From CALMEC01 sp031366605 (GTDB taxonomy: Bacteria; Actinomycetota; Thermoleophilia; Miltoncostaeales; Miltoncostaeaceae): DNA of 64,000 bases. Location: assembly GCA_031366605.1 (NCBI GenBank), contig JANLOO010000034.1, forward strand, positions 1 to 64,000. The letters are read 5' to 3'. The translations under genes and the position numbers were made by a program. The notes below the pieces were generated by a model, which worked only from the letters and a program-made list of their open reading frames with translations, was not told the origin of the DNA and searched no databases. Positions 47,235 to 56,863 of the stretch are shown here, piece after piece; positions within the stretch are counted from its first letter, which is position 1; every line of letters starts with the position of its first letter.

Positions 47235-48406
47235 GCGGTCCTCGCCCCGATCAGACCGCCGAGCAGGCGCGCCGAGCTCCGCCGCCCGTCGAGGTCCAGG
47301 TCCGCGGGTGCTGGAGCGAAGCCCGACAGCAAGTCCCGAACCTCGGCCGCCATGCGATCGCCGCTCAACTCGCGATGCGGCAGGACCCGTATGACACCGT
47401 TGGCCACCAGGCGCCTGGCGCGATCGGTCTGCTCCGTATCGCGCCGCTCGGCGTACGGCACGACCAGCGCGGGCACGCGAGCGCGCAGGATGTCCATCGC
47501 CGTGTTGTAGCCGCACTGGCTCACGCTCGCGACCGAGCGACGCATCTCCCACTCCAGGTCCGCGACGGAGCGCACGACGTCCAGCCCGACGACCCCATCG
47601 GCCGCGTCGACGAGCCACTCCCAGACACTGTCGGGCGCGAACGGACCGGCCACGACGGTCATCTCGGTGCCGGTGCCGGCGTGGAGCCGACGTTGCGCGT
47701 CCACCGCCGCCCGGAAGATCGGCTCGCCGACCATGCCGCCGCCAGCCGACACCAGCACGCGCTCGCGACGGTCGGAGGGCTCCACGATCCGGCCCGTGGC
47801 AGGTGCCGTGACGAAGCCGGTGTAGTGGACCGGAATCGCCAGCGGCGTTCTCGGGCGGAACGTCTCCTCCAACCGGGCAAACCGCGGGTCGGCGTGGACC
47901 AGCACGGCGTCGAAGTATCGGTTGCACAGGGTGCTCGCCCGCTCGTCGTGGTCGGCCTGGTCCGGCCGGTCCCCGACCAGTAGGTCTCGCACGCTGGACA
48001 CGACGATGGGTCGGCTGCCGCCGCCTGCGTGGATGGCATCGAGGAACGGCAGGAGCTCGGGCCCGAATTTCTTGCGACCGAACGGGAACAGCTCGATCAC
48101 GACCGCCGCCGGTCGATGGTCGTCGAGGCAGCGGAGCATCGTCTCACGGCGGATCTGGAGGGCCTGCCCGACCGAGAGCGACGCGTCGTGGCTGATCAGG
48201 TCGTGGGTCGGCTGGCCGAGCGGCGGCAGGTTGACGACCTGCACGCCCACTGGCACGACCGCCGTCTCGGGCATCCGTCCCCCGTTCAAGAGCACGACGT
48301 CGAAACGCTCCGCCAGGCCGTCGATCAGAGCCAGGGAACGGACCAAGTGGCCCAAGCCGATCGAGTGCTGGCAATAGAACACAAGCGTCGGGCGGAGGCT
48401 CACCAT
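47231..48406 (-). CDS. Glycosyltransferase of COG4671/MGT type
   Basis: 391 residues, GT-B fold. The opening LVFYCQHSIGLGHLVRSLAL is the acceptor-domain start of the predicted glycosyltransferase COG4671 group; VLVSAGGGMVGEPIFRAAVD and SQCGYNTAMDILRARVPALV (donor-binding GYNT) form the C-domain. It starts at ATG 48406 or at GTG 48403; the GTG would give a GTGA overlap with the phosphotransferase stop. Sugar specificity not predictable. Confidence 0.85.
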   Translation of the reverse strand: MVSLRPTLVFYCQHSIGLGHLVRSLALIDGLAERFDVVLLNGGRMPETAVVPVGVQVVNLPPLGQPTHDLISHDASLSVGQALQIRRETMLRCLDDHRPAAVVIELFPFGRKKFGPELLPFLDAIHAGGGSRPIVVSSVRDLLVGDRPDQADHDERASTLCNRYFDAVLVHADPRFARLEETFRPRTPLAIPVHYTGFVTAPATGRIVEPSDRRERVLVSAGGGMVGEPIFRAAVDAQRRLHAGTGTEMTVVAGPFAPDSVWEWLVDAADGVVGLDVVRSVADLEWEMRRSVASVSQCGYNTAMDILRARVPALVVPYAERRDTEQTDRARRLVANGVIRVLPHRELSGDRMAAEVRDLLSGFAPAPADLDLDGRRSSARLLGGLIGARTA

Positions 48407-49704
48407 GGCTCCTCGGTGAGCGCCGCCTCCGCCCGCAGGAGAAGCTCGGGCAGATGCGTCAAACCCTCCACCCGCACACGGCTGACGGCGCGCAACGCCC
48501 GTTCAGCCACCGTCGCCGCCGCGACGTGCCAGCGGATCGTGTCCTGGTCAGGGAGCGCCCGGTGTGCCCCATAGCTCTCCACGAACGCACGGATCAGTTG
48601 ACGGGCCGTGATCGCGTCCCAGTCACCGATCATCGTGCCGTACTGCACACGCGCGATCAGGCTTGCGATGTCCGCCGCGGCGGGCCCGAGCCCGGCCTGG
48701 TCGATGTCGATCATCGAGAGGCGATCGCCGTCCAGGAGCGCGTTCTTGGGATGGACGTCACCATGCAGGACGCAGTCGACGCCCAGGTCGGGAGGCTCGG
48801 CAGCCGCGAGACGCTCACCCACACGCTGTGCGAGGTCCGCGACATCCGGCCGGCCCGTCGCGACCAGCTCGGCGCAGTGAACGGCCCGCTCGGCGCTGAG
48901 GCGCGCGAACCGGGGGATGCCGGTGGCCTCGAACGGCGCGGTGTCGAACCCGTGCGTGCAGGCGAGCGCCTCTCCGAGCCGGTGCATCACAACCGGCAGC
49001 GCGTCGGGCCCGACATCGGACCACGGGTGACCCGGCATGGCCTCTTGCAGGATGATTCCGTGCTCCTGCGACGACGCGGCGACCCTCGGTGACGCGACGC
49101 CGAGGCCAGCCGCCGCGAAGCCGTCAGCCATCAGCTCGTACCGGGCGACGAGCTCCGGAATCGACGAGGCCGGCATCGGTGCGTACGCCTTCGCGTAGCC
49201 GACGACGCCTCCGTCGGCGTCGAGCGCCCGGACCGTCACGGTGCGCTCCGGCGCGAGCTGGACGACCTCACTGCGTGTCCAGCTCCTCCACTCGGCTCCG
49301 GGGGAGAGCAACGACGGCGACATCAGCGCCGTGAGGGAGGTGAGCCGGCGATCGTTGGGAAATGTCCACCACACCGTGTCGATCGGCAGATCGTGCGCGA
49401 CGGGGTTGAGTCCCCCGGCCGGCACGGCGGCTTCCAGCGCGTGTGCGTACGCGGTCCGCCCGGAGCCATTCGCGAAGGACCGCGCGGCAACGAGATGTTG
49501 CTCGCCGCCCGACCGAACGCGGTAGACGGCCCGCACGCTCTCACCGATGCGGTAGTTGGCACGCTCCAGCCGGCAGAGGTCGAACGGCGCCGCGGAGCCG
49601 AGCAGCGCGGGCAGCCGCCGGGCGACGGCGTCGGGATCGAGCACGACGTCGCGCGCCGGGACGGCGGGGTCGGCCGCAAACGCGGCGAGCCACGGCAGGG
49701 TCAT
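48400..49704 (-). CDS. Aminoglycoside phosphotransferase (APH)-fold kinase
   Basis: 434 residues. The C-lobe carries VDCVLHGDVHPKNALLDGDR (HGDxHxxN catalytic loop) and SMIDIDQAG (metal-binding Asp). The N-lobe is longer than in drug kinases. In a glycan cluster it more likely phosphorylates a sugar or lipid alcohol than an antibiotic. It overlaps the heparinase-family stop by ATGA. A second APH gene heads the run and a third is decayed upstream. Confidence 0.85.
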   Translation of the reverse strand: MTLPWLAAFAADPAVPARDVVLDPDAVARRLPALLGSAAPFDLCRLERANYRIGESVRAVYRVRSGGEQHLVAARSFANGSGRTAYAHALEAAVPAGGLNPVAHDLPIDTVWWTFPNDRRLTSLTALMSPSLLSPGAEWRSWTRSEVVQLAPERTVTVRALDADGGVVGYAKAYAPMPASSIPELVARYELMADGFAAAGLGVASPRVAASSQEHGIILQEAMPGHPWSDVGPDALPVVMHRLGEALACTHGFDTAPFEATGIPRFARLSAERAVHCAELVATGRPDVADLAQRVGERLAAAEPPDLGVDCVLHGDVHPKNALLDGDRLSMIDIDQAGLGPAAADIASLIARVQYGTMIGDWDAITARQLIRAFVESYGAHRALPDQDTIRWHVAAATVAERALRAVSRVRVEGLTHLPELLLRAEAALTEEPW

Positions 49705-51491
49705 GACGCAACCTCCACTGCGACCGCCAAGCCGCCAGAGCCGTCACGGCGCCATCTGATCTCGTGTGCGATCCCGGCGATCGTGGCGCGCCCCCGCCAG
49801 CCGTTCAGGTCGACGACCTCGGTCACGACGGACGCCGCCCGCCGGCCCGGCACGATCAGGGTCACGATGTCGGCGTCCGCATGCCCCACGACGGCCGCGA
49901 CGACCACGGGGGCGGGGAGCTTGACGCCGTACACCGGGGAGACCCACCCGTCCTCGATGGACACGCTGGCAGCGCCCCGGGCGACGACCATTGTCAACCC
50001 CGGCGCGGTGACGCCGCCGCCGCCGCCCGCATCCACCACGAGGGTGGTCTGCCCGGAGGCGCCCGCGGCAAGGTGCCAGCGGGCCTCATATCGATGCGGC
50101 TGCTCGCCGCGCAGATGGTCGACAACGATCCAGAAGTCGTCCGCGACGAACGCAAGGTCCCGGACATGGACGGCGTCGTGAACGACGCTGCGAACCTCAC
50201 CTACCACGACGTCCAGGCCGTCGACGCTCGAGCGTGCAAGCAGCGTCGCGACGGATGGCTGCTTGGGCGCGCTCCGCCGGTATGGGGTCTGGTCCAGACC
50301 GTCGATCATGACCGTGTTGTGCGCCGCCGTCCCCTTGAAGTAGTGGCGCCACTGTCCGTCCTCGTCGGTATAGGTATAGCGGCCCGGGTCGATGATGAGG
50401 GTCGCCCCGTCAGCCGCGATTTCGACGCTGAGCTGGTCGTAGTGACCGTGGCCGCCGTCGCCGAGCGGGCCGACGTCGAACAGGCAGAACCGCTCGTCCA
50501 CATAGGCGCGCTCCCGTTCCCCCCACCCGCTTCGTTGGACGGCGTACCCCCCGACCGGGAATGCGACATTGCGGCCCCCCGGCGGCCGGCCGGCGGTGCC
50601 GCCGGTGGCAGCCCACCGCAAGTCGTCGCGACCGAGCAGGTCCGCGCCAAGCGCGAGCAGCCGCCGGTAGTCGCCCTCATCCCCGTCGGAGAAAGACGGG
50701 GTCGTTCCGTCTGGCCGCTGCACGTGCAGCGCGAAGTCGCAGGCCAGGCCGACGCGCTCGACGAAGCCCTCCGGAAGGGCGACACCGAGTTTCTGAGCGT
50801 TGGCGATCGTCCCCAGGAACGAGCGCAGCACGATCATGTGGTAATCGGTCGAGCATTCGCGGTGCACACCGTCGTCCCAGATGTCCGTGCGCAGGTTGCG
50901 GTCGAGCTCCTCGATCGCGCCGCGAAGCCGCTCGCCACCGGGGTCGTTGTGCGGAAACGCCATGGTGACGATGACGAGCGCATACAACTCCATGGTCCGG
51001 TGGTTGCGCCCGGGAGTGAGGTTGAACGCCAGATGCAGGGCGTCGGCGGCGATCCGGTCGACGAGGCGTTCCGCCAGTCCGTTACGCAACCCTCGGTAGG
51101 CCGGCGCGGCCGCGAACCGCTGCCACGCGTAGGTCCAGTTTTGTAGGCGTCGCGCCGAGACGTCGGATGTGTCGTGGCCGACGGCAACCTGGTCGCAGAA
51201 CTCCTCGACCAGATCCTCCCACGCGGTCAGGTACTCGCGGTCACCCGTCGTCGCGAATGCGTGGGCCAGGTCGAGGCCCTCGTAGAGCTTGACCCACTCG
51301 ATGCGCCATTCCTTGTCGTGGCCGATCTGGCTGATCCAATCCGGTCGCCGCCCAAGCGCGACCGTCGACCCGGCATGCGTGAAGCGCCCCTCCACGGCAT
51401 CGCCGGCGATCTGCATGTCCCGGTGCAGGTGATCGATCACGCAGACCAGAGGGGCCGGCGACAGCGTCGACTGCGCGCCAGAGGACGTCAT
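49701..51491 (-). CDS. Heparinase II/III family protein
   Basis: 596 residues. An N-terminal alpha-toroid (RIEWVKLYEGLDLAHAFATT, NHRTMELYALVIVTMAF) precedes the beta-sandwich heparinase II/III domain: GHGHYDQLSVEIAADGATLI with FLDVGP-like FCLFDVGPLGDGG, and HYFKGTAAHNTVMIDG. These enzymes cleave uronic-acid polysaccharides by beta-elimination. No signal peptide is evident, so it may act inside or modify a nascent glycan. It lies in the middle of the glycosyltransferase run and overlaps both neighbours by 4 nt. Confidence 0.88.
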   Translation of the reverse strand: MTSSGAQSTLSPAPLVCVIDHLHRDMQIAGDAVEGRFTHAGSTVALGRRPDWISQIGHDKEWRIEWVKLYEGLDLAHAFATTGDREYLTAWEDLVEEFCDQVAVGHDTSDVSARRLQNWTYAWQRFAAAPAYRGLRNGLAERLVDRIAADALHLAFNLTPGRNHRTMELYALVIVTMAFPHNDPGGERLRGAIEELDRNLRTDIWDDGVHRECSTDYHMIVLRSFLGTIANAQKLGVALPEGFVERVGLACDFALHVQRPDGTTPSFSDGDEGDYRRLLALGADLLGRDDLRWAATGGTAGRPPGGRNVAFPVGGYAVQRSGWGERERAYVDERFCLFDVGPLGDGGHGHYDQLSVEIAADGATLIIDPGRYTYTDEDGQWRHYFKGTAAHNTVMIDGLDQTPYRRSAPKQPSVATLLARSSVDGLDVVVGEVRSVVHDAVHVRDLAFVADDFWIVVDHLRGEQPHRYEARWHLAAGASGQTTLVVDAGGGGGVTAPGLTMVVARGAASVSIEDGWVSPVYGVKLPAPVVVAAVVGHADADIVTLIVPGRRAASVVTEVVDLNGWRGRATIAGIAHEIRWRRDGSGGLAVAVEVAS

Positions 51492-52819
51492 TCGCCGACC
51501 GCCCGGAAGAGCGCCGCCATGCGCAGGGCGAGGACATCCCCGTCGAACCGCTCCTGGACGGTCGCGCGGCCCGCCCGGGCAAGCCGCTCGCAGAGCGCCG
51601 GGTCCCCAGCCAGGCGCTGCAAGCCGTCGGCGAGCGCCTCGGGCGATTCTGGTGCGACCAGGACGCCGTTGACGCCGTCCTCGATGAGCTCCGGGATGCC
51701 GGACACCGGCGTCGAGACCGCCGGGAGCCCCGCGGCCATCGCCTCGACCATCACGTTGGGGATGCCGTCGCGATCGCCGTTCTCGGTGACGCGGCAGGGC
51801 AGCGCGAACACGCTCGACCGCCGGTACTCGTCGAGGAGCTGTTCCTGGGTGACCGGCCCGAGCAGTGTCACGGCATCGGTCAGCCCTCGCTCTCGGATCA
51901 TCGTCCGGATCTCGTCGGCATTGTCACCGCCACCTCCCGCGATCACCGCGTCCAGGGCGACGCCGCGGCGGCGCAGGATCGCGACCGCCTCCACCAGCAG
52001 ATCGAAACCCTTCTTGTGGACCAGACTGCCCACACCGATCACCCGGAACCGCTGCGGAGGCGCGGCCGGGGGCGACTGCGCCAGGAGACGCGTGAAGTCG
52101 GTGTTGAGCCCGTGGTAGACGAGGTGGATGGGGACGTCGACCCCGACTGACTCGAGGTAATCGTGGTTGGCCCCCGTGCACGTCACAACGAAGCGCGCCG
52201 CCCGCATCTTGCGGGCCAGGAGCCCGCCCGGATTCTGCGATCGCTCATAGATGTCCTTTGCGTGACCGGTGAACGAGAAGGACCGGCCCGAGATGATCGA
52301 CGCCCACCAGGTCACGGTCGTGGTTCCGTGGGCGAAGTGGGCATGCAGGTGGGAGACCTCGGGCGAATCGTGGAGCATGTCCGCCAGCGCCACCGCACGC
52401 AGGAACTCGCGAGCCGGCACCTTGGTGGGCTTCCATCCCTTTCGCCCCTCGACCGCGAGCGCCACGGCCCACGCGGCGCACCGTGCGACGCGCAGCGGAT
52501 GCCGCCGCGCCTCGCGACGCAGAGCGGGCAGGAACCGCGGGACATTCTGGCGGACCCACTGGTGGAATGGTTTGGCCTTGAGGGCGGCGGCGGTCGGAAG
52601 ATACTCGGGGACGGTGCGGATCTCGCCGACCACCCGGTGGTGGCGCTCCTCGTCGCGCGGTTTGAGCACGAACAGGCGCAAGGGCACGCAGTTCTGCTCC
52701 AAACGCCAGATCTCGCTGGCGATGAAAAGCTCGGTCATGCGCGGGTAGCCCATCAGGACGTACCCGATCGTCCCGTTCCGCCCCGGGCGCGCCGTTCGCT
52801 CCGTTCCCCGGTCAGCCAT
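51488..52819 (-). CDS. Glycosyltransferase family 4 protein
   Basis: 443 residues. IGYVLMGYPRMTELFIASEI starts the acceptor domain; GVGSLVHKKGFDLLVEAVAIL and GIPNVMVEAMAAGLPAVSTP with the GT4 E(x7)E element form the donor domain. Typical retaining transferase for exopolysaccharide backbones. ATG 52819 overlaps the previous gene by 8 nt, and its stop overlaps the heparinase ATG. Confidence 0.92.
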   Translation of the reverse strand: MADRGTERTARPGRNGTIGYVLMGYPRMTELFIASEIWRLEQNCVPLRLFVLKPRDEERHHRVVGEIRTVPEYLPTAAALKAKPFHQWVRQNVPRFLPALRREARRHPLRVARCAAWAVALAVEGRKGWKPTKVPAREFLRAVALADMLHDSPEVSHLHAHFAHGTTTVTWWASIISGRSFSFTGHAKDIYERSQNPGGLLARKMRAARFVVTCTGANHDYLESVGVDVPIHLVYHGLNTDFTRLLAQSPPAAPPQRFRVIGVGSLVHKKGFDLLVEAVAILRRRGVALDAVIAGGGGDNADEIRTMIRERGLTDAVTLLGPVTQEQLLDEYRRSSVFALPCRVTENGDRDGIPNVMVEAMAAGLPAVSTPVSGIPELIEDGVNGVLVAPESPEALADGLQRLAGDPALCERLARAGRATVQERFDGDVLALRMAALFRAVGE

Positions 52820-53879
52820 AGACCGCCGCCAGGTGATCGATGAGGCGCGCCGTGCACGCGCCGAGCTCGTAGTCGTGCTCGACGCGTCGCCGCCCTCCCG
52901 CTCCGAGGCGCTCGCGCAAGGCGGCATCGGCGGCGAGCCGGTCCAGGGCGGCCGCCAGGGCGACGGCGTCGCCTGGTGGCACCAGGATACCCGTGGCATC
53001 GGTCTCGACCGCCGCCGATACGGCGCCGACGTCGCTCGCGACGACGGGTCTGCCCGTCGCCATCGCCTCGAGCACGACGTTGGGAAGCCCATCGCGATCT
53101 CCCTCGGCGTTGACGATGGACGGCACCGCCACGACGTGGGAATCGGCGTACGCCGTCGGCAGCTCGCTGTGGGTCATCGGTCCGGCCAATGTCACGCGGT
53201 CCCCGAGCCCGGCGGCGGTGATCCGGGCGACCAGATCATCGTGGAGCGGCCCGTCTCCCACGATGCTCACCGACAGCGGCTCACGGGCGAGCGCGGCCGC
53301 CTCGACGAGCACCGCGAAGCCCTTCTTCTCGACAAGTCGCCCGACGGCCAGCACCGCCAGCCGGCCGTTCGCCGTCACGGGATGGGCAGGCTGGAACCGC
53401 CCGATGTCGACGCCGTGGGGAATCAACGCGACCCGTGCGCCCAGTGCGGAGAACTCGGTCGCGACGTCGCGATTGCAGGCCACGATGCAGGCGGCCTCAC
53501 GCGCGCGCGCGGCGAGCTGGGCAGGGGGAACCTTGCGGGCATCGAGGGCGTGGGTGCTGAAACCCCAGCGGCATCCCAGAATCGCTGCAGCGTGTGACGC
53601 CACCTCGGCGGGGACGTGGGCGAAGTACGCGTGCAGGCCGCTGATCGGCGCGTCCGCGAGCACGGCGACCACCTCGCCTGCCTGCTGAGCCGGAGTGCCG
53701 GGCGCGAGCATCCGGACCCGGTGGGCGATGCGCTCGATGCCGGGGTGGATCGAGCCATCCCCGATCTTGGTCGCGAACACGGCCTCGAGGACGCCGGCGG
53801 CCTCAAGGGCCACCAGCTCGTTGAGCGCGAACGTCTCGGACCGGCGCGGGAACCCGCTCACGATCACGGCGAGCCTCAC
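52812..53879 (-). CDS. Glycosyltransferase family 4 protein
   Basis: 355 residues, a paralogue of the adjacent GT4 (both share YPR/FPRxxETF openings, HAHFAH or HAYFAH, and GDRDGLPNVVLEAMATGRPV). Donor-binding region: LAVGRLVEKKGFAVLVEAAA. The GTG at 53879 overlaps the phosphotransferase stop (GTGA). The pair probably adds two successive sugars. Confidence 0.92.
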   Translation of the reverse strand: MRLAVIVSGFPRRSETFALNELVALEAAGVLEAVFATKIGDGSIHPGIERIAHRVRMLAPGTPAQQAGEVVAVLADAPISGLHAYFAHVPAEVASHAAAILGCRWGFSTHALDARKVPPAQLAARAREAACIVACNRDVATEFSALGARVALIPHGVDIGRFQPAHPVTANGRLAVLAVGRLVEKKGFAVLVEAAALAREPLSVSIVGDGPLHDDLVARITAAGLGDRVTLAGPMTHSELPTAYADSHVVAVPSIVNAEGDRDGLPNVVLEAMATGRPVVASDVGAVSAAVETDATGILVPPGDAVALAAALDRLAADAALRERLGAGGRRRVEHDYELGACTARLIDHLAAVYG

Positions 53880-55159
53880 CAGTGGAAGACCTCCTCCGCG
53901 AGGGCGACGCCCGACTCGACACGGGCGGGCCACTTGGATTTCTGAAGCCGGAACGGACTGCGCGCACGACGCAAGCTCACGGCGGCCAGATACCAACCCA
54001 GCGCGTCCGGTCGTTGGCCATACCCCGCCAGGATGCCGTCCATCACGCGCGCCGCTCGCTCCGCGTCCCCGTCACGTCCGCCCGCGACGTTGGCGATGTA
54101 GCTGGCCACGTCATACGCCGGAGCGGCCGCACAGACCTCGTCGAAGTCGAGCACGACGAGTGAGCCATCAGCGATGCGAACCATCTGGCTGATGTTGAAG
54201 TCCCCATGTGACGGGACGGTATCGCCCATCGGCATCGCCTCGGTGAGCCGGCGCGTGAGCCGGCCAATGCGCGCGGCAAGGTCTGGACGGATGGCGCTCA
54301 GCAACCGCGCGTCGATACGCACCTGCTGCACATCGACGTCGGGCGATCGATGGCGGGGATACTCCTTTGGCTCGGAGTCGTGCAGTCGTCGCAACATCGC
54401 GCCGGCCTCCCAACCGGCGGCCACAGCGCCGTCACGGTCGATCCCCTCCCCGGTGACGAACGGCTGCAAGGTCATCCTCTGCTCCGCATCGGCCCCGAGC
54501 AGTCGCGCGGTTGCGGACCCAAACGTCTGCTCCGCCCATGCGAAGCCGTCGACAGCGCCTACGTATGCCTGCGGTCGCGAATACCACTTGACAACGGTGT
54601 CGCCGATCCGGCGGACCGCGCGTTCACCCGGGCGGTAGGCGAGGTCTGTCACCTCACCGATGCCCTCGGCGTTCGACCGGCCAAGTCGTTCCAACACCTC
54701 GGGGATCGGTCGCGCCAGCGCTGGCATGCGGGGGTCGTACGGAAACCAATGCACGGCCGCCTGGAGCTCGGCGTCCACGCCGCACAGCCGCCGCAGCGGA
54801 CCGGTAGGTTGATTTACAGGGGAAACGACGTACCGGCCGGCCTCGCGCTCCCGAGACCCGTCCGCGCTCATCGTGCCGACCGCGATCCGTGGTTGCCCCG
54901 CGATCCACACACGCCATGCGAGCTGGCAGTGCGTTCCCGGCGCGTAGTCGATCTGGCGAGGCTCGACTGCGTCGATCGACACTCCGGGCGTGAGCCAGGC
55001 GGCGAGTCGCTCTGCCACCAGATCCGTGTCGAGGAGCCGGGCGAGTCCAGGCAGGGTCGGATCGCTCGGCGGAGGCGGGACGGGCTTGGATCGACGACGT
55101 TCGGTCACTGGCTGCACGCTGGTACCACGTTCTGGCAGGCCGCGCTCGTACATCTGCAC
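53876..55159 (-). CDS. Aminoglycoside phosphotransferase (APH)-fold kinase, first gene of the glycan run
   Basis: 427 residues. The catalytic loop is VPSHGDFNISQMVR and the metal motif LVVLDFDEVC. The N-lobe has GTHCQLAWRVWI and VVKWYSRPQAYVG with the ATP-binding Lys. Shares architecture with the APH gene at 48400. ATG 55159 lies within a sequence duplicated near 56.8 kb, so the true start could be a later GTG near 55118. The product probably activates a small alcohol or sugar. Confidence 0.82.
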   Translation of the reverse strand: MQMYERGLPERGTSVQPVTERRRSKPVPPPPSDPTLPGLARLLDTDLVAERLAAWLTPGVSIDAVEPRQIDYAPGTHCQLAWRVWIAGQPRIAVGTMSADGSREREAGRYVVSPVNQPTGPLRRLCGVDAELQAAVHWFPYDPRMPALARPIPEVLERLGRSNAEGIGEVTDLAYRPGERAVRRIGDTVVKWYSRPQAYVGAVDGFAWAEQTFGSATARLLGADAEQRMTLQPFVTGEGIDRDGAVAAGWEAGAMLRRLHDSEPKEYPRHRSPDVDVQQVRIDARLLSAIRPDLAARIGRLTRRLTEAMPMGDTVPSHGDFNISQMVRIADGSLVVLDFDEVCAAAPAYDVASYIANVAGGRDGDAERAARVMDGILAGYGQRPDALGWYLAAVSLRRARSPFRLQKSKWPARVESGVALAEEVFHW

Positions 55160-55330
55160 ATTGGGCCGGTCTCATCTTCCCCGATACCCGGGCTCCACGC
55201 GCCACGATCGGCCTCATGCGACCGGGCTCTTTGCGTTGATCGGTGTGCCGGGGCACGCCTTGAGGAGGCCTCTGTCGGTCGCACTTGAGGAGCGGGCCCG
55301 CCAGCCGGCATTACGTCAGGCCCGCGCAGC
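55106..55330 (+). pseudogene. Decayed duplicate of the small membrane-protein gene at 56864
   Basis: This stretch aligns with 56773 onwards, covering promoter and 5' coding region. In both copies the distance from the shared CAC start of homology to the TACCC(T/G) -10 box is 79 nt. The GTG start of the intact copy is ACG here (55197), two small indels follow, and homology fades after TGLFALIGVP (intact copy TGLMALITVP). It shares its 5' part with the start of the divergent phosphotransferase. Confidence 0.6.
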
Positions 55331-55399
55331 ACGGGCAAGCAACCTGCCAGCCAGGTCGTGCCGGCCCGGCTTCTGGAGCTTGCACGCGTGCCTTGCGTT

Positions 55400-55990
55400 C
55401 TTCACGAGCCTGGCGGTACGGAACCACCCGGCCGCGGCCAGTCACGAACACCCGGGCCGTCACCACGATCGACCACATGGCTGACTGAGAAACTCATGTG
55501 AAGACGACGCAGACCTGCACCTGGGGCGGGGATTGAGCGAGGCGCTCGACCAACTGGGCCGCGCGCTGCCCCAGCCCCGGCTGGGCTGCCGCGATGACCT
55601 CGGTCCAGCCAGTGAGATCTCGAACCATCTCCTTCGCCCCGTAATGCACCAGATCGTCTGCTTCGACAGGGCCCAGTTACGGACCCATTCGGCCGCGAGA
55701 CTCCCGGCTCCCCGATCGGGCATCTCGTCCGCGCGTGCGCCCTCCATCCACCTGAAGACCAGGCAGGCGAGCCCTGCATCGTGGCCGACGAGAACCAACG
55801 CACTCGGTCCGCACGGCTGCGCGAGACCCAGTCTGGCCAGGCGGTCAAGGAGTTCACCTCGTGTGGTTGCCGGCGCTTGACGGCCTTGACAGCGAGCCGC
55901 CGCCGACCGGACCGAACTTCGACCGCGAGGTGGCTTGCGGGATGGCCACGGAGCACGCGAACGTCTCTGACGCTTCGCCGAGACCATATT
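55400..55990 (-). pseudogene. Decayed third APH-fold phosphotransferase
   Basis: Minus-strand fragments in different frames follow the order of an APH kinase. The N-lobe is LRGHPASHLAVEVRSGRRRL then AVKAV. The hinge region is SALVLVGHDAGLACLVFRWM. The helix is MVRDLTGWTEVIAAAQPGLG and QRAAQLVERLA. Last comes a ruined catalytic loop HMSFSVSHVVDRGDGPGVRD (55500 leftwards) where the live neighbour has HGDFNISQMV. At least three frameshifts separate the pieces. Confidence 0.6.
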
Positions 55991-56049
55991 CGGCTTGCAC
56001 GCTTTCGACCCCTCGTTCGTGAGCGGCAGCACGGGCGGGAATCGCGGGA

Positions 56050-56700
56050 TCACTCGGAAGCATCGTCGGGGCCCTGCATTCGCTGGTCGATCACGCGCAG
56101 CTCGTTGCCCGTGACGTCAAGCCAGATGCCGAGCACCGATCCGGGCCACGGGTGGTAGCCCGTTTCGACCACGGCTTCCTCCAGGGTGTACCCCAAGAGG
56201 ACCCCGTCCAGGAGTCGGTTCAGCCGCCGGTGACTCACGACAAGCAGGTGCGCTCCCTCGGCGAGGATCGGTGTGACGCGGGCGGCGAAGCGCTCTGCAC
56301 GGATCCAGGCGTCGCGAAGACTCTCACCACCGGGAACGGGGTCATAGAGGTAGTCGCGTTTGAGCTTGACCGGCACGTCCGCCTGAGAGGTTCCACAGAA
56401 CTCACCGAAGTCGAACTCCGTCAGATCGTCGTCAATCTGGACCGCGAGCCCGCGTGCCAGCGACAGCGGAGCCGCCGTTTCTCGGGCGCGTGAGAGAGGG
56501 CTTGCATAGATCGCGTCGATTGGCTCATTGGCGAGAAGGTCGCGGATGGCAAGAGCTTGGGCGCGTCCGACATCGTCCAAGGGGACATCTCGCCGTCCCA
56601 GGCGGCGGTTCTCGAGGTTCCAGCGCGTGCGCCCATGCCGCGCGAGCAGGATGCGACGCGGCCGGCCCGGCTCACGAAGGCTTGAGGCGACGGGGGGCAC
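56050..56700 (-). CDS. Histidine phosphatase (phosphoglycerate mutase-like) family protein
   Basis: 216 residues. LLARHGRTRWN carries the phospho-accepting His in RHG; ASPLSRARETA and TEFDFGEFCGTS follow, and LLVVSHRRLNRLL supplies the second His. Family covers broad phosphatases including adenosylcobalamin-phosphate and sugar-phosphate enzymes. It lies between decayed sequences and the small membrane-protein genes. GTG 56700 gives a 14-residue lead before the core. Confidence 0.88.
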   Translation of the reverse strand: MPPVASSLREPGRPRRILLARHGRTRWNLENRRLGRRDVPLDDVGRAQALAIRDLLANEPIDAIYASPLSRARETAAPLSLARGLAVQIDDDLTEFDFGEFCGTSQADVPVKLKRDYLYDPVPGGESLRDAWIRAERFAARVTPILAEGAHLLVVSHRRLNRLLDGVLLGYTLEEAVVETGYHPWPGSVLGIWLDVTGNELRVIDQRMQGPDDASE

Positions 56701-56863
56701 AGAGTTCGCTCAGTCGCCTCGACGAGAGCCGACCGCGGAGACGCTTGCGGACCTCGACTGAAATCGCTCAATCACGGGCTGCACGGTGAGTACCACGTTC
56801 AGACGCCGGCATTCGTACGCCGCCCCACTGGGGTGGGTCCACGTCCCCCGATACCCTAGCCCT

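Noticed and set aside
53876..55159. Aminoglycoside resistance by the APH-fold genes
   Set aside because: APH fold is shared by many sugar, choline and lipid kinases, and the cluster context is glycan synthesis; resistance is not supported.
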